A stretch of DNA of 64,000 nucleotides from the NCBI RefSeq assembly GCF_030864005.1, contig NZ_CP132976.1, positions 3,720,001 through 3,784,000 on the forward strand. The letters run 5' to 3'. The notes under the pieces are model-generated. The model was not told the origin of the DNA and ran no database searches. It saw only the letters and a list, made by a program, of their open reading frames with translations. Numbering within the stretch: position 1 is the first letter of the stretch; each line of letters starts with the position of its first letter. The DNA is from Achromobacter seleniivolatilans. GTDB lineage: Bacteria > Pseudomonadota > Gammaproteobacteria > Burkholderiales > Burkholderiaceae_B. A program made the translations under genes and the position numbers. Of this stretch, positions 17,967 to 26,436 are shown in pieces.

Positions 17967-18458
17967 TCACTGCCGGACCAACTGCGCCTGGCGGCGCGTC
18001 GCTTCACGCACCTGCGCCAACTTCAGGTAGTGCTGCCAAACTCGGCCGACATATCGCTTGCGCAGGTCTTCGCGATTGTCCGCGCCGCCCGCGTTATAGG
18101 CGCCCACGGCGCGCCACGTATAGCCAAAGCGTTTGATGAAACCCGCCAGGATCTCTGCGCCCGCCTCAATCGATAAACAAGGGTCGTCCAGCAACTGTTG
18201 CCGCGTGATGCCGCGCTGCGCCAGCCCTGGCAGGTGAATGCTGTTGATCTGCATGAGGCCGATGTCCTGGGTGCCGTTGCGGTTGTGATTGACCGCTTTG
18301 GGATTCAGTGATGACTCGACCTTGGCAATCGAATAAAGCAGCAACGGATCAACGCCATGGCGGCCGCCGGCTTCTCGCCAGCAGTTGCCATGGGCAGCGG
18401 CGCAAGCCAGGCAGGCCCAGGCCGCCAGCACGGCCTTACAGGCCGTAGACCAGCTCAC
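17967..18458 (-). CDS. Lytic transglycosylase (SLT family, IagB/PilT-like)
   Basis: Periplasmic enzyme that opens peptidoglycan so the machine can pass the cell wall. After a signal peptide ending near CAAAHG come the catalytic Glu motif KVESSLNPKAVN, IGLMQINSIHLPGL and AVGAYNAGG, the standard SLT sequence. The GTG at 18458 is chosen because GAGG lies seven bases before it and it overlaps gspG by only 23 bases; about 163 residues result. It lies inside the secretion operon, an arrangement also seen for IagB-type proteins in type III and IV systems. Confidence 0.88.
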   Translation of the reverse strand: MSWSTACKAVLAAWACLACAAAHGNCWREAGGRHGVDPLLLYSIAKVESSLNPKAVNHNRNGTQDIGLMQINSIHLPGLAQRGITRQQLLDDPCLSIEAGAEILAGFIKRFGYTWRAVGAYNAGGADNREDLRKRYVGRVWQHYLKLAQVREATRRQAQLVRQ

Positions 18459-18864
18459 CGCTGCCTCCCGCACGGCCTTCTTCACCAAAAGACACCACTT
18501 CGGCTTCGGCGCTGCGGCCAGGCACATTCAGCAGATAGGGGCGTCCCCATGCGTCGGCGGGCACGTCCTTGGCCAGGTAAGGACCGTACCAATTGCTCAC
18601 GCCTTGCGGCTGCTTGACCAAGGCCTGCAAGCCCTGCTCAGTGCTGGGGTAGCTGCCCACATCCAGCCTGTATTGCGTCAATGCGTCGCCCAGCGTTTTC
18701 ATCTGCGCCTGCGTCGCCTTCACCTTGGCGCGGTCAACTTGGGAGAACAGCTTGGGGCCGACATAACCCGCCAGCAAGGCAATGATCAGCAGAACGACCA
18801 GCAATTCCAGCAGGGTGAACCCCCGCTGCAAGCCAGGACGGCGTTGGAAGGTAAGAGTCTTCAT
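18436..18864 (-). CDS. gspG: Major pseudopilin GspG
   Basis: The main subunit of a type II-like pseudopilus. The leader ends in QRG, followed by FTLLELLVVLLIIALLAGYV with Glu at +5. The body is typical GspG: PKLFSQVDRAKVKATQAQMK, LTQYRLDVGSYPSTEQGLQAL, DAWGRPYLLNVPG, and GEEGRAGGSGE in the calcium-binding loop region. At 142 residues it has normal length. It is the first gene of the minus-strand operon. A true GspG here, together with an MSHA-type I-J-K-L set downstream, makes this a hybrid locus. Confidence 0.93.
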   Translation of the reverse strand: MKTLTFQRRPGLQRGFTLLELLVVLLIIALLAGYVGPKLFSQVDRAKVKATQAQMKTLGDALTQYRLDVGSYPSTEQGLQALVKQPQGVSNWYGPYLAKDVPADAWGRPYLLNVPGRSAEAEVVSFGEEGRAGGSGELVYGL

Positions 18865-19190
18865 GATTTCGGTTTTCGGTAGGTGGGATCACCGGCCTGC
18901 GGCAATCCGTTGTCAAGCGTGTAGAGAGACCTGCACCGTGTGCCACAGCGGGACTTCAGGGCAGGCTGCGCCGCGCCCTTCAAACGCAGAAAGACTCTAC
19001 GCAGGGCTGCATGCTTTCACGCGCTCCGGGCCTCCTCAATCTTTCTAAAGAGATCATCAACAGCGCCGGGACACGTTTTAAAGATGTGTTGAGGAAGCTG
19101 GCGAGAGACGGTGCACGGCGATTGAATCTCGCCTCTTTGTCTTTGCGTCACGCCCTATCGGCGCGGCCAAGCCACGCTAGAAGGAATCCC
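18865..19190. other. Intergenic region between gspG (minus) and cytochrome b561 (plus)
   Basis: About 325 bp with no credible gene. It must hold the promoters of the secretion operon and of cytochrome b561. I could not assign -35/-10 boxes with confidence. Confidence 0.5.
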
Positions 19191-19814
19191 ATGAATCCAG
19201 CCTCCGCCGCCCCGGCCAGCCCGGCCTATACCCGCAGCCAGATCGCGCTGCACTGGCTGAGCGCCAGCCTGATGATCGCCCTGATACTGGCGGGCGAATT
19301 GCGCCATCTGATCACGGCCTATACCGCCCTGAGCATGCGTGCGGTGATGATTGCGCACATTGCTTGCGGCATGGCGTTACTGGCGGTCACCCTGATCCGT
19401 GCGGGTGTACGGATAGCGCAGCGCCGCGCCCCAGGCGCCACACGCTGCGTGCAAGACACCTGTGCTCACGCCGTACACCTGGCAATCTATGGTTTCGTCC
19501 TGGCGGAATGCCTGATCGGATGGATCATCGTTAACGCCAAGGGTCTCGCGGTGCCGGTGCCGTTCACGACGCTAGAGTTTCCGCGCCTGGTAAGCGAGAA
19601 CTCCGGCACTGTCGCAGCGTCGGTGCTTGCCCACGATGTGCTGGGTTGGCTGCTGTATGGTCTGCTGGCCTTGCATGTGGCCGCCGCGCTCTGGCATCAC
19701 CTCGTCGTCCGCGATGGCACCCTGGCGCGCATGGGCTGGCGCAGGCGGCCGGAGCAGACGCGAACGACCCATCCGGCAAGCGTGGACCAGCCCTCACGAG
19801 GGCTGGCGTCTTGA
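19191..19814 (+). CDS. Cytochrome b561-family protein
   Basis: A di-heme membrane cytochrome that shuttles electrons between quinol and periplasmic acceptors. The 207 residues have four hydrophobic helices with the expected histidines: ALHWLSA in helix 1, IAHIACGMALLAV in helix 2, AHAVHLAIYG in helix 3 and AHDVLGWLLYGLLALHVAAALWHH in helix 4. The ATG at 19191 follows AAGGAATCCC; upstream in-frame starts lack homology. It stands alone, divergent from gspG, with the second tRNA-Gly downstream. The partner is unknown. Confidence 0.88.
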   Translation: MNPASAAPASPAYTRSQIALHWLSASLMIALILAGELRHLITAYTALSMRAVMIAHIACGMALLAVTLIRAGVRIAQRRAPGATRCVQDTCAHAVHLAIYGFVLAECLIGWIIVNAKGLAVPVPFTTLEFPRLVSENSGTVAASVLAHDVLGWLLYGLLALHVAAALWHHLVVRDGTLARMGWRRRPEQTRTTHPASVDQPSRGLAS

Positions 19815-19852
19815 GCATCAACGTGGCAAAAAGCAGGGGTCTTCAAGCTCCC

Positions 19853-19898
19853 GCGTGCATTTTTCTAAAAATTGGGTATACTTCTGCCTCGCTTGCAA
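19853..19898 (+). promoter_or_regulatory. Promoter block of tRNA-Gly copy 2
   Basis: A -10 box TATACT at 19877-19882 lies within a block that is almost identical to 31912-31957 upstream of copy 3. Conservation ends before the tRNA, which supports a shared promoter. Confidence 0.65.
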
Positions 19899-19948
19899 AA
19901 ATCCAAGCCAAGATCAGTCAGATCCAGGCGCTGGATTCGCAACGAAAT

Positions 19949-20024
19949 GCGGGAGTAGCTCAGTTGGTAGAGCGCAACCTTGCCAAGGTTGAGGTCGCGA
20001 GTTCGAGACTCGTCTCCCGCTCCA
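19949..20024 (+). tRNA. tRNA-Gly (anticodon GCC), copy 2 of 4
   Basis: 76 bases, same sequence as copy 1, with encoded CCA and anticodon GCC. It begins about 67 bases after the -10 box. Confidence 0.98.
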
Positions 20025-20030
20025 AATTTT

Positions 20031-20060
20031 GATGTGGAGCACTATTGGGTGCTGCACATC
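20031..20060 (+). other. Hairpin downstream of tRNA-Gly copy 2
   Basis: Arms 20031-20042 and 20049-20060 pair in 11 of 12 positions around a 6-base loop. It takes the same place as the hairpin after copy 1 but with different sequence. Confidence 0.55.
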
Positions 20061-20068
20061 GTTGAATC

Positions 20069-20091
20069 AAGGGCCTTTAGGCCCTTTTTTC
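20069..20091 (+). terminator. Terminator of tRNA-Gly copy 2
   Basis: AAGGGCC and its complement around a TTTA loop, then a run of six T. Confidence 0.82.
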
Positions 20092-20111
20092 ATTTCAGCG
20101 CCAGCGCAGAT

Positions 20112-20147
20112 GCTCGTTTGGGCCAATCGGCTCGTTTGGGCCAATCG
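20112..20147. repeat. Two perfect tandem copies of an 18-base unit
   Basis: The unit GCTCGTTTGGGCCAATCG occurs at 20112-20129 and again at 20130-20147 without any change. It lies just after the tRNA terminator, downstream of the minus-strand chaperone gene. Confidence 0.85.
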
Positions 20148-20201
20148 GACTTCTTGCAAAGTCATCTTGCCGCACCATGGCCACCCCCTGCCCCCGGCAT
20201 C

Positions 20202-21044
20202 TCAAATCGCGGGGCTTCCCGGGCTCGCTGTGCCGAATTCCAGGCGGACCCGATAGGCCCGCGGGGTTCCGTCATCACTCACGTACTGATAGCTCGCCCC
20301 ACTCATCTTCTTGCCACAGTCCGCAGCCGTGACGGCTGCCTCTGAAAACGGCGCCACCATGACATGGTCGATCATGGTCCCGCACGCCTGACCCGCTTGA
20401 TCAGTCAGCGCTATGTCACTCAACGTGATGTAGTAAGGCGACGGATTCGAGATCAACAGCGCGGCGGAATCCTGTGACGGCAAAGTCCAGGTCAGCTTGG
20501 CGATCGCTTCGCCAGTGGTCATATTGAGCGCTGGCCGAAAAAAAAGCTTGAAGTGATGTTGAATGGCAATTTGCACAAGATTGGCCTCCTGGGGCCGCTT
20601 GGGCACGTCCAGAACACTCAGCATCAAATAGCTTTCCCGGTCGTCAGGAAATCCCCGCCCTTCGTAAAAGATTTCCATATCTCCCTTCTGCCCAGGCCGC
20701 ACAACCTGCAGGGGCTTTGACAACGCAAGCGGCAGATCTGCCGTCTGCCCATCCCCCCACACCAATGTCGATTGCAGTAGCGTCGGATCTTGCCCGCGGT
20801 TCGTAATGAACACCGGTAACCGCTGCACGTCAGAAGGAAAGATGAATCGATTCATCCCTTCAAAATCCAGATGCGCGAAAGCAGGTTGAGGCAGCCCTGC
20901 GGCTCCCAGCAGCAACAGCAGCGCCCGAAGTCCCGCAAACGCGCAGAACTGGCCAGCGGTGCGAAAGGCAATCCTGGCAAAGCGCACAGCGTGAGACCAG
21001 GCCGGGGCGCGCGTACCGGGCAAGTGAAAAAACATCGTGATCAT
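20202..21044 (-). CDS. Fimbrial chaperone-like protein (PapD family), divergent from the fimbrial operon
   Basis: A periplasmic chaperone that would cap fimbrial subunits. A long N-terminus precedes a signal-like segment ALLLLLGAAGLPQPAFA. The mature part has the two-domain Ig pattern: FIFPSDVQRLPVFITNRG, then ESYLMLSVLDVPKRP with the usual strand before the loop, and QIAIQHHFKLFFRP, which matches the conserved subunit-anchoring strand. The start is unsure: ATGs at 21044 and 21035 and a GTG at 21125 are all in frame with weak ribosome sites. It differs clearly from the chaperone at 22020, so the locus has two. Confidence 0.82.
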   Translation of the reverse strand: MITMFFHLPGTRAPAWSHAVRFARIAFRTAGQFCAFAGLRALLLLLGAAGLPQPAFAHLDFEGMNRFIFPSDVQRLPVFITNRGQDPTLLQSTLVWGDGQTADLPLALSKPLQVVRPGQKGDMEIFYEGRGFPDDRESYLMLSVLDVPKRPQEANLVQIAIQHHFKLFFRPALNMTTGEAIAKLTWTLPSQDSAALLISNPSPYYITLSDIALTDQAGQACGTMIDHVMVAPFSEAAVTAADCGKKMSGASYQYVSDDGTPRAYRVRLEFGTASPGSPAI

Positions 21045-21365
21045 TGGGTGGTTCAAAGTGATGCCATCGGCATCATGGCGTTCGCGAAATCGGGAATATC
21101 GTTGAAAAACAACGTAGTCAGACACTCTATCTGCACGCGCATCGACAAGAAATAAGAAAAATTTGATGTTGATTGAATTGGCTACCCGATATCTTCACTC
21201 AGCCGGACCTGACGCTGTTTCGCTTGATCAACAGCTTGAATACACACCGCTCCGGTGCCGTCCGCCAACTCTGCTATTGCGCTAACCACTATTCATAATG
21301 CGGCCGTCCAATACAGACGCACGCGGCGGAGCTCTACGGTATTAAATCAACTAGTGAGAATCATC
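21045..21365. promoter_or_regulatory. Intergenic promoter region of the fimbrial locus
   Basis: About 320 bp between the divergent chaperone and the major subunit gene. I looked for a poly-C tract like the phase-variable one of Bordetella fim promoters and did not find one. A CATAAT hexamer at about 21294 could be a -10 box, but no matching -35 box is visible. Confidence 0.4.
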
Positions 21366-21953
21366 ATGACCCATCGTATATCCGCAATCGCAGGCTTGAC
21401 ATTGGCCTTGGCTGCGGCGAACGCCAATGCGGCAACCATAGGCGCCGGCAACGTCGAATTCACAGGCACCGTCATTGCACAAACGTGTTACGTCAGCAGC
21501 CCGACCGGCGATGCAACCACCGTGAAGATCGACATGGGAACGGTGACTGTAAGCACCGTAAAAACCAGCACGACTGCCGCGCCTATTTTTTCGGGCTCCG
21601 CATCGGAGGGTGCCACGTTCACCGTGCACTGCGAGAACAAGGACGCGACCGAGGTGAACCTGCAGTTCCAAGCACCCGGAAGTCAACTGACCGACAGCAA
21701 TAAGGTACTGCGTGTCAACAATGGCAACCCTAGCGGCGGCTACGCGCAAAACGTTGGCATTGCTGTCTACCCCATGGGTTCCTTAACCGCTTACGACTTG
21801 GCTACCGGCAAGCTCCTGACGGCCGCCCAAAGCGTAGGGGCTGGCGGCGGCACTTTCGAACTCAGCTTCCGGGCAGCGTATGTAAAGGGCGCGGGCGATC
21901 CAACCGCTGGTATCGCTAACGCAACGCTGCCTTTCATTTTGACAACTGATTAA
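21366..21953 (+). CDS. Major fimbrial subunit (type 1 / FimA family)
   Basis: A 195-residue chaperone-usher fimbrillin. The signal peptide ends at NANA. The mature protein has VEFTGTVIAQTCYVS with the first cysteine and TFTVHCENKD with the second, forming the family's disulfide. The penultimate-tyrosine region of classical subunits is replaced by ATLPFILTTD. The ATG at 21366 is chosen because it directly begins the signal peptide; upstream in-frame starts are shadow. A strong hairpin separates it from the chaperone gene, in keeping with a highly expressed major subunit. Confidence 0.92.
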   Translation: MTHRISAIAGLTLALAAANANAATIGAGNVEFTGTVIAQTCYVSSPTGDATTVKIDMGTVTVSTVKTSTTAAPIFSGSASEGATFTVHCENKDATEVNLQFQAPGSQLTDSNKVLRVNNGNPSGGYAQNVGIAVYPMGSLTAYDLATGKLLTAAQSVGAGGGTFELSFRAAYVKGAGDPTAGIANATLPFILTTD

Positions 21954-21975
21954 GTCAAGCAGATTTTATTTCCCT

Positions 21976-21997
21976 AGGCGGGCCACGCGGCCCGCCT
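21976..21997 (+). terminator. Intercistronic hairpin between major subunit and chaperone genes
   Basis: Perfect 9-bp GC-rich arms (21976-21984 and 21989-21997) with a 4-base loop, followed by GTTTT. It probably terminates or stabilises most transcripts after the major subunit and lets a fraction read through. Confidence 0.7.
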
Positions 21998-22019
21998 ACC
22001 GTTTTAAGGCTAGGAAACT

Positions 22020-22742
22020 ATGGTTCGCATCGTATTGTGGTGCGTGGCAACGATGCTGTCCTTAGGGGCACAATCCGCCCTCGCTAGCATTGCACTGAAA
22101 ACCACCCGCGTGATCATCGAAGACGGCAAAAATGAAGCTTCCTTCGGCGTGCAGAACATGGGTGCCGACATACTCGTTCAGTCCTGGCTGGAGGCGCACG
22201 ATGAAGAAGAAGCCGCAAAGCACTTCACATTGACACCACAGCTGGTTCGGGTCATGGCGGCCAGTGAGCAACGGGTGCGTATCTTGTACGAAGGCGTGGG
22301 CGCCCCGTCCAACAAAGAGTTGATGCTTTGGTTAAACGTGCAAGAGATTCCTCAAAAGGCACAGCAAAGCGGCATCTTGCAGCTTGCGGTCCGACACCGC
22401 ATCAAGGTGTTCTACCGGCCTTCAGGTCTTCCAGGCAAGGCACTTGATGCCGCCCGGAATATTGCCTGGAGCTACTCCAACGGCCAGCTTCACATCTCAA
22501 ATCCAACGGCTTTCCACGTGACGATTGCTTCTCTCACTAGCCAAGGAAAATCCCTCTCGGATTCGTTTGTACTCGGTCCCGGCCAAACCCAAACGGTCGC
22601 GCCCAAAGGCGACGCCGCATCCGGCCTGACTGCAAAAAGCACGATCTCATTTACTTCGGTAAACGACTTCGGGGCGCATGAGCAGTACCGCGTCGAACTA
22701 TCCAGCGACAAGCCTGCTCAAGGCAAAGTCCTCCCTCGTTGA
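22020..22742 (+). CDS. Fimbrial periplasmic chaperone (PapD family)
   Basis: 240 residues with a signal peptide ending in SALAS. The first Ig domain includes KTTRVIIEDGKNEASFGVQN, VQSWLEAHDEEE and the G1-strand region QQSGILQLAVRHRIKVFYRP. The second domain carries the family's NPTAFHVTIASL. The arginine of TTRVI and the lysine of RIKVFYRP are the conserved subunit-carboxylate anchors. AGGAAACT lies directly before the ATG. It stands in the standard order subunit-chaperone-usher-adhesin. Confidence 0.93.
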   Translation: MVRIVLWCVATMLSLGAQSALASIALKTTRVIIEDGKNEASFGVQNMGADILVQSWLEAHDEEEAAKHFTLTPQLVRVMAASEQRVRILYEGVGAPSNKELMLWLNVQEIPQKAQQSGILQLAVRHRIKVFYRPSGLPGKALDAARNIAWSYSNGQLHISNPTAFHVTIASLTSQGKSLSDSFVLGPGQTQTVAPKGDAASGLTAKSTISFTSVNDFGAHEQYRVELSSDKPAQGKVLPR

Positions 22743-22796
22743 GGGAACGAAAAGCGCCCCGGGCCTGCAAGCTCTAGCCATCATTGTGGTGTTTTC

Positions 22797-25313
22797 ATGG
22801 TTCGTACCATCTCTGGTCTACGAGGGTTGATTCTGCATGTCAGTTGCGTGCTGATCATGCTGATGGCTGACGCCCGTGCGGCCAAACAGCTTGCAACCGA
22901 TGCGGACTCATTTTCCCAAATGTTCGACGCCAGCCTGCTTCGCGGCGGCACCAGTGTGGAATTGAGCAATCTGCTTTCGGATACGGGAGGGGGCCTGCCT
23001 CCGGGCACCTATCCCTTCGACATTCTCATCAACAGGGATGCCATTGGGAAGCAGGATGTTCAACTGATCAAGGCCGACGGCTCCATGCCCAAACCATGCC
23101 TTACGTCTGACCTCATTCTTCGTCTGGGTATTGTCAAGACCTATACGGATGCCATGGAAAAGCAAGGCGCTGGGCCTTGCTTTGACCTGAACCTGCTCGA
23201 TGAACATGCCCGCGTTTTCTATGATGCTGCGCAGATGCAAATGCATTTCGACATACCGCAAGCGCTCTTGGAACGCGGGCGCCGAGGTTTTGTTGACGAG
23301 AGCCTGTGGGACCACGGCGTCAATGCGGGCTTTGTCAATTATCGAGCGAACAGCTTCGCTTCATCGTCACTCGGGAGGACCAGCCGTTCTTCATATCTGG
23401 GACTGATAAATGGACTGAATCTGGGCGGATGGCGGCTGCGCAACGAATCGAACCTGACCCAGTCAAACGGCGCGAGTACAAAGTTCATGAGCAATCGCAC
23501 GTTTGCCCAGCATGACGTGACGCGCTTGAAAAGCCAGTTCTCGGCCGGGGAGTTGTATAGCGGCTCCGACGTCTTCAACAGCCTGCGATTCCGCGGTATC
23601 CAACTGGCTTCTGACGAAGCCATGCTGGCTGATAGTGAACGCGGTTTTGCGCCTGTCATCCGCGGCGTGGCGGATACCAACGCCACTGTTGAGGTCAGAC
23701 AGAACGGTTATCTGCTGACTACCGTAAGCGTGCCCCCTGGCCCGTTCGCCATATCGGATATTTATCCGAACGGCTCGAATGGCGACATGGACGTCACGGT
23801 TATTGAAGCCGATGGCAGACGGCAGATTTTTCGGCAGGCATTTTCCATCTTGCCGTTGATGGTACAGCGCGGCCGGCTGCGGTATAGCGCCGATCTCGGG
23901 CAGTACAAGTCGACGGCGAGCGAACAGCCAACGCCGACTTTCGGCGCGGTCTCGGGCGTGTATGGCTTGACGGAAAACCTGTCCTTGGTGGGCGGCGTTC
24001 AGGCGTCCAGCGGTTACCAGGCAATCAACATGGGCTTCGGGGGCAACACCCCGATCGGTGCGCTGTCATTTGACCTGACGCATTCACGTAGCAAGGCGGC
24101 CAAGAAAACGCTGAAGGGCCAGAGCCTGCGTGCGCTTTACTCTAAAACGCTATCAGCAACCAGCACGACATTCACGCTGGCCGCCTACCGCTATTCGACA
24201 GAAAAGTTTCGCACCTTCGAGAACCACATCCATGACGTGCAAGCGCGAAAAGACGGGTGGAATCTGCAACAGAGCGACCACCGTTCGCGGTCGCGCCTGG
24301 ACCTTACGATCAACCAAACCTTGGGCAAGGATGCCCGGTATGGCAGCGTGTTTCTTAACTCCACGCATGAGAACTACTGGAACTCGCAGAACTCCACCAG
24401 CATCAGCGCAGGTTATGGCAACAACTGGGGCCGCGTTGCGTACAACATCAACTTTCAGCAATCTAAGGTACGCAACACGAATGGCAAATCCGAAAGCCAA
24501 AATCGCGTCATGCTGTCGTTATCCATACCGCTGGGCCGTGATCGCTACGCGCCAACGCTGTATATGAATGGCGCCAGAAGCAGCCGCGGAACGGCCAGCA
24601 CCACGGGCTTGAGCGGATATGTGCCCGGGATGGAGCATACCAACTACTCACTGCAAGCCAGCCGCGGAGAAAACGGCGACAACTCAGGTTCGATCGGACT
24701 GAGCAGTGCGCTGCCGTTGGCCCGAGTGGGCGGATCATTTAGCACCGGACGCGACTTCCATTCGTACAACGTGAGCGCGGCCGGCGCCATCGTTGCACAC
24801 GCCGGAGGCGTCAACCTGACCCGAGAGGTTGGCGACAGCTTTGCGCTTGTGCATGTCGATGGCGTGAAAGACGTCAGTGTCGGCGAGGGGTTGCCCACCG
24901 TTGGATATAACTCGTATGTCGTCTATCCCAATGCGCAGCCTTACCGTATGAACACCATCGCATTGAACGTCAGCGGCATGGGCGCCGACACCGAGCTTGA
25001 CTCCATTACTCAAACGGTTGTGCCCAGGCGTGGAGCGATAGTCGCGGCAACGTTTAAAGGCACGTCAGGACGGCGGGTGCAAATGCGATTTCATTGGCCG
25101 GGCGGAAAGCTGCCCATCGGCGCTGCCGTGGAAGATGAAGCCGCCCGGCAGGTCGGTTTGATCGATCAGAGCGGCCAAGCATTGCTGCTGCTGGCTCAGG
25201 ATGCAGGCAAGTTGAGCGTGCGGTGGCAAGAAGGCTTGTGCCAGGTGAATTACAGCCTGCCAGAACGATTGCCGGACCGCTACTACGACAGACTTTCCGT
25301 AGCTTGCGAGTAG
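22797..25313 (+). CDS. Outer-membrane fimbrial usher (FimD/PapC family)
   Basis: An 838-residue usher that assembles and exports fimbriae. A signal peptide is followed by the N-terminal chaperone-binding domain (FDASLLRGGTSVELSNLLSD, GTYPFDILINRD). The 24-strand barrel then follows (RFRGIQLASDEAMLADSERG), with a plug region near GFAPVIRGVADTNATVEVRQNG and C-terminal Ig-like domains (AAVEDEAARQVGLIDQSGQ). Cysteines C-terminal to SVRWQEGLCQVNYSLPE fit the usual final disulfide. Length is normal and the frame intact. Confidence 0.95.
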   Translation: MVRTISGLRGLILHVSCVLIMLMADARAAKQLATDADSFSQMFDASLLRGGTSVELSNLLSDTGGGLPPGTYPFDILINRDAIGKQDVQLIKADGSMPKPCLTSDLILRLGIVKTYTDAMEKQGAGPCFDLNLLDEHARVFYDAAQMQMHFDIPQALLERGRRGFVDESLWDHGVNAGFVNYRANSFASSSLGRTSRSSYLGLINGLNLGGWRLRNESNLTQSNGASTKFMSNRTFAQHDVTRLKSQFSAGELYSGSDVFNSLRFRGIQLASDEAMLADSERGFAPVIRGVADTNATVEVRQNGYLLTTVSVPPGPFAISDIYPNGSNGDMDVTVIEADGRRQIFRQAFSILPLMVQRGRLRYSADLGQYKSTASEQPTPTFGAVSGVYGLTENLSLVGGVQASSGYQAINMGFGGNTPIGALSFDLTHSRSKAAKKTLKGQSLRALYSKTLSATSTTFTLAAYRYSTEKFRTFENHIHDVQARKDGWNLQQSDHRSRSRLDLTINQTLGKDARYGSVFLNSTHENYWNSQNSTSISAGYGNNWGRVAYNINFQQSKVRNTNGKSESQNRVMLSLSIPLGRDRYAPTLYMNGARSSRGTASTTGLSGYVPGMEHTNYSLQASRGENGDNSGSIGLSSALPLARVGGSFSTGRDFHSYNVSAAGAIVAHAGGVNLTREVGDSFALVHVDGVKDVSVGEGLPTVGYNSYVVYPNAQPYRMNTIALNVSGMGADTELDSITQTVVPRRGAIVAATFKGTSGRRVQMRFHWPGGKLPIGAAVEDEAARQVGLIDQSGQALLLLAQDAGKLSVRWQEGLCQVNYSLPERLPDRYYDRLSVACE

Positions 25314-25399
25314 GCAAGCGGCGCCATGCCTATCCGCGTGCGGTGGCGTTCATCAACCAAGCAGCCAGGTAGTCAGAGCTGACCTTTCAAGAAATCGTA

Positions 25400-26398
25400 A
25401 TGAACAAGTTTGCAAACCTTATTATTCTGGCGATGCTGCTGCTGTTTTCTGGACGGAGCTTTGCAATAACGTGCCTGAAAGCCGGAGACATCTTCGAGCA
25501 TCACCTGCAAGTCAATCAAACCGTCGCCGTACCTAGCGATCTTCCCTACGGATCGATGATATGGAGGTCGGACGAGTTCGCCGTCTCATTTTCGTGCTGG
25601 CAATCTGAAGTCGCGGAACGTGAAACGGTGTATCTCTACCTCACCCCCTTCGATCCGACCGGACCGCTCCTTGGGCCGCATATCGAATTGGGAATAAGCA
25701 TCAACGGAAAAGACACGCGCTGCTCACAGATGAACGAGTGCAAAGTGAAGCTGGACGTTCCTGATTTTGCAGGTTGCAACGATCCTATGGGTTGCAAAGA
25801 TAAACAGCGGCGCGTCACCCTCCGATTTAATTTATTTCTATCCAAAAAAAGCCCGCCAAGCACGGAACCAGGTGGACCAATCACCTTCCCCCCCGAGTAC
25901 TTTATCGCCCAGATCGATGGCGAAAATTGGCTGAATCCGATATATGACAAGAACCTCAGGCTGTATTTGACCGGACTGAAGATACGCCACGTAGGCTGCT
26001 CTTCAACCATCAATATCAATCCCAGAGTTCTGAACTTTGGACAAATCCCTGCCGCAGCCATGAAGCCCGACAAACCGATCAAAGAGCTGCCGTTGACGGT
26101 TACCGCTACGCGCACCTGCGGTGCTGGCTATGGCCTTGACGCTACATTCAAACCGACGGCCGGCACCGTTTTTCAGTCAACGGTCCTGGTCCCTCCCAAC
26201 AACAAATCCGTCGGCATCAAATTATTCCGGGGACCAAACAAAATCCCAACCGGCTTCAATTCCATCTTCGAACTGGTAAAAGCGCCTGGCGCTCATTCAA
26301 CCGTTGTGCCATTCACGGCGCAACTGGTGTGGATGAGCAATACCGCCGAGCTAGGTGATTTCAGCGCCGCAACCACGTTGGAGATCTATTACAAGTGA
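25400..26398 (+). CDS. Putative tip adhesin / minor fimbrial subunit
   Basis: A 332-residue secreted protein, last in the fimbrial operon. The signal peptide ends at GRSFA. The N-terminal 190 residues, with four or more cysteines (TRCSQMNECKVKL, GCNDPMGCKD), would be the receptor-binding domain. The C-terminal part (INPRVLNFGQIPAAAM, LTVTATRTCGAGYGL, FTAQLVWMSNTAELGDFSAATTLEIYYK) has the pilin-domain pattern that accepts a donor strand. This two-domain form is that of FimH/FimD-type adhesins. The ligand is unknown. Confidence 0.85.
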   Translation: MNKFANLIILAMLLLFSGRSFAITCLKAGDIFEHHLQVNQTVAVPSDLPYGSMIWRSDEFAVSFSCWQSEVAERETVYLYLTPFDPTGPLLGPHIELGISINGKDTRCSQMNECKVKLDVPDFAGCNDPMGCKDKQRRVTLRFNLFLSKKSPPSTEPGGPITFPPEYFIAQIDGENWLNPIYDKNLRLYLTGLKIRHVGCSSTININPRVLNFGQIPAAAMKPDKPIKELPLTVTATRTCGAGYGLDATFKPTAGTVFQSTVLVPPNNKSVGIKLFRGPNKIPTGFNSIFELVKAPGAHSTVVPFTAQLVWMSNTAELGDFSAATTLEIYYK

Positions 26399-26436
26399 GC
26401 CTGGCAATGTCTGGCGCCGTCTTGCAATGGACCGGC

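Noticed and set aside
21126..21365. Poly-C phase-variable promoter as in Bordetella fim genes
   Set aside because: No run of C longer than a few bases occurs in this interval.
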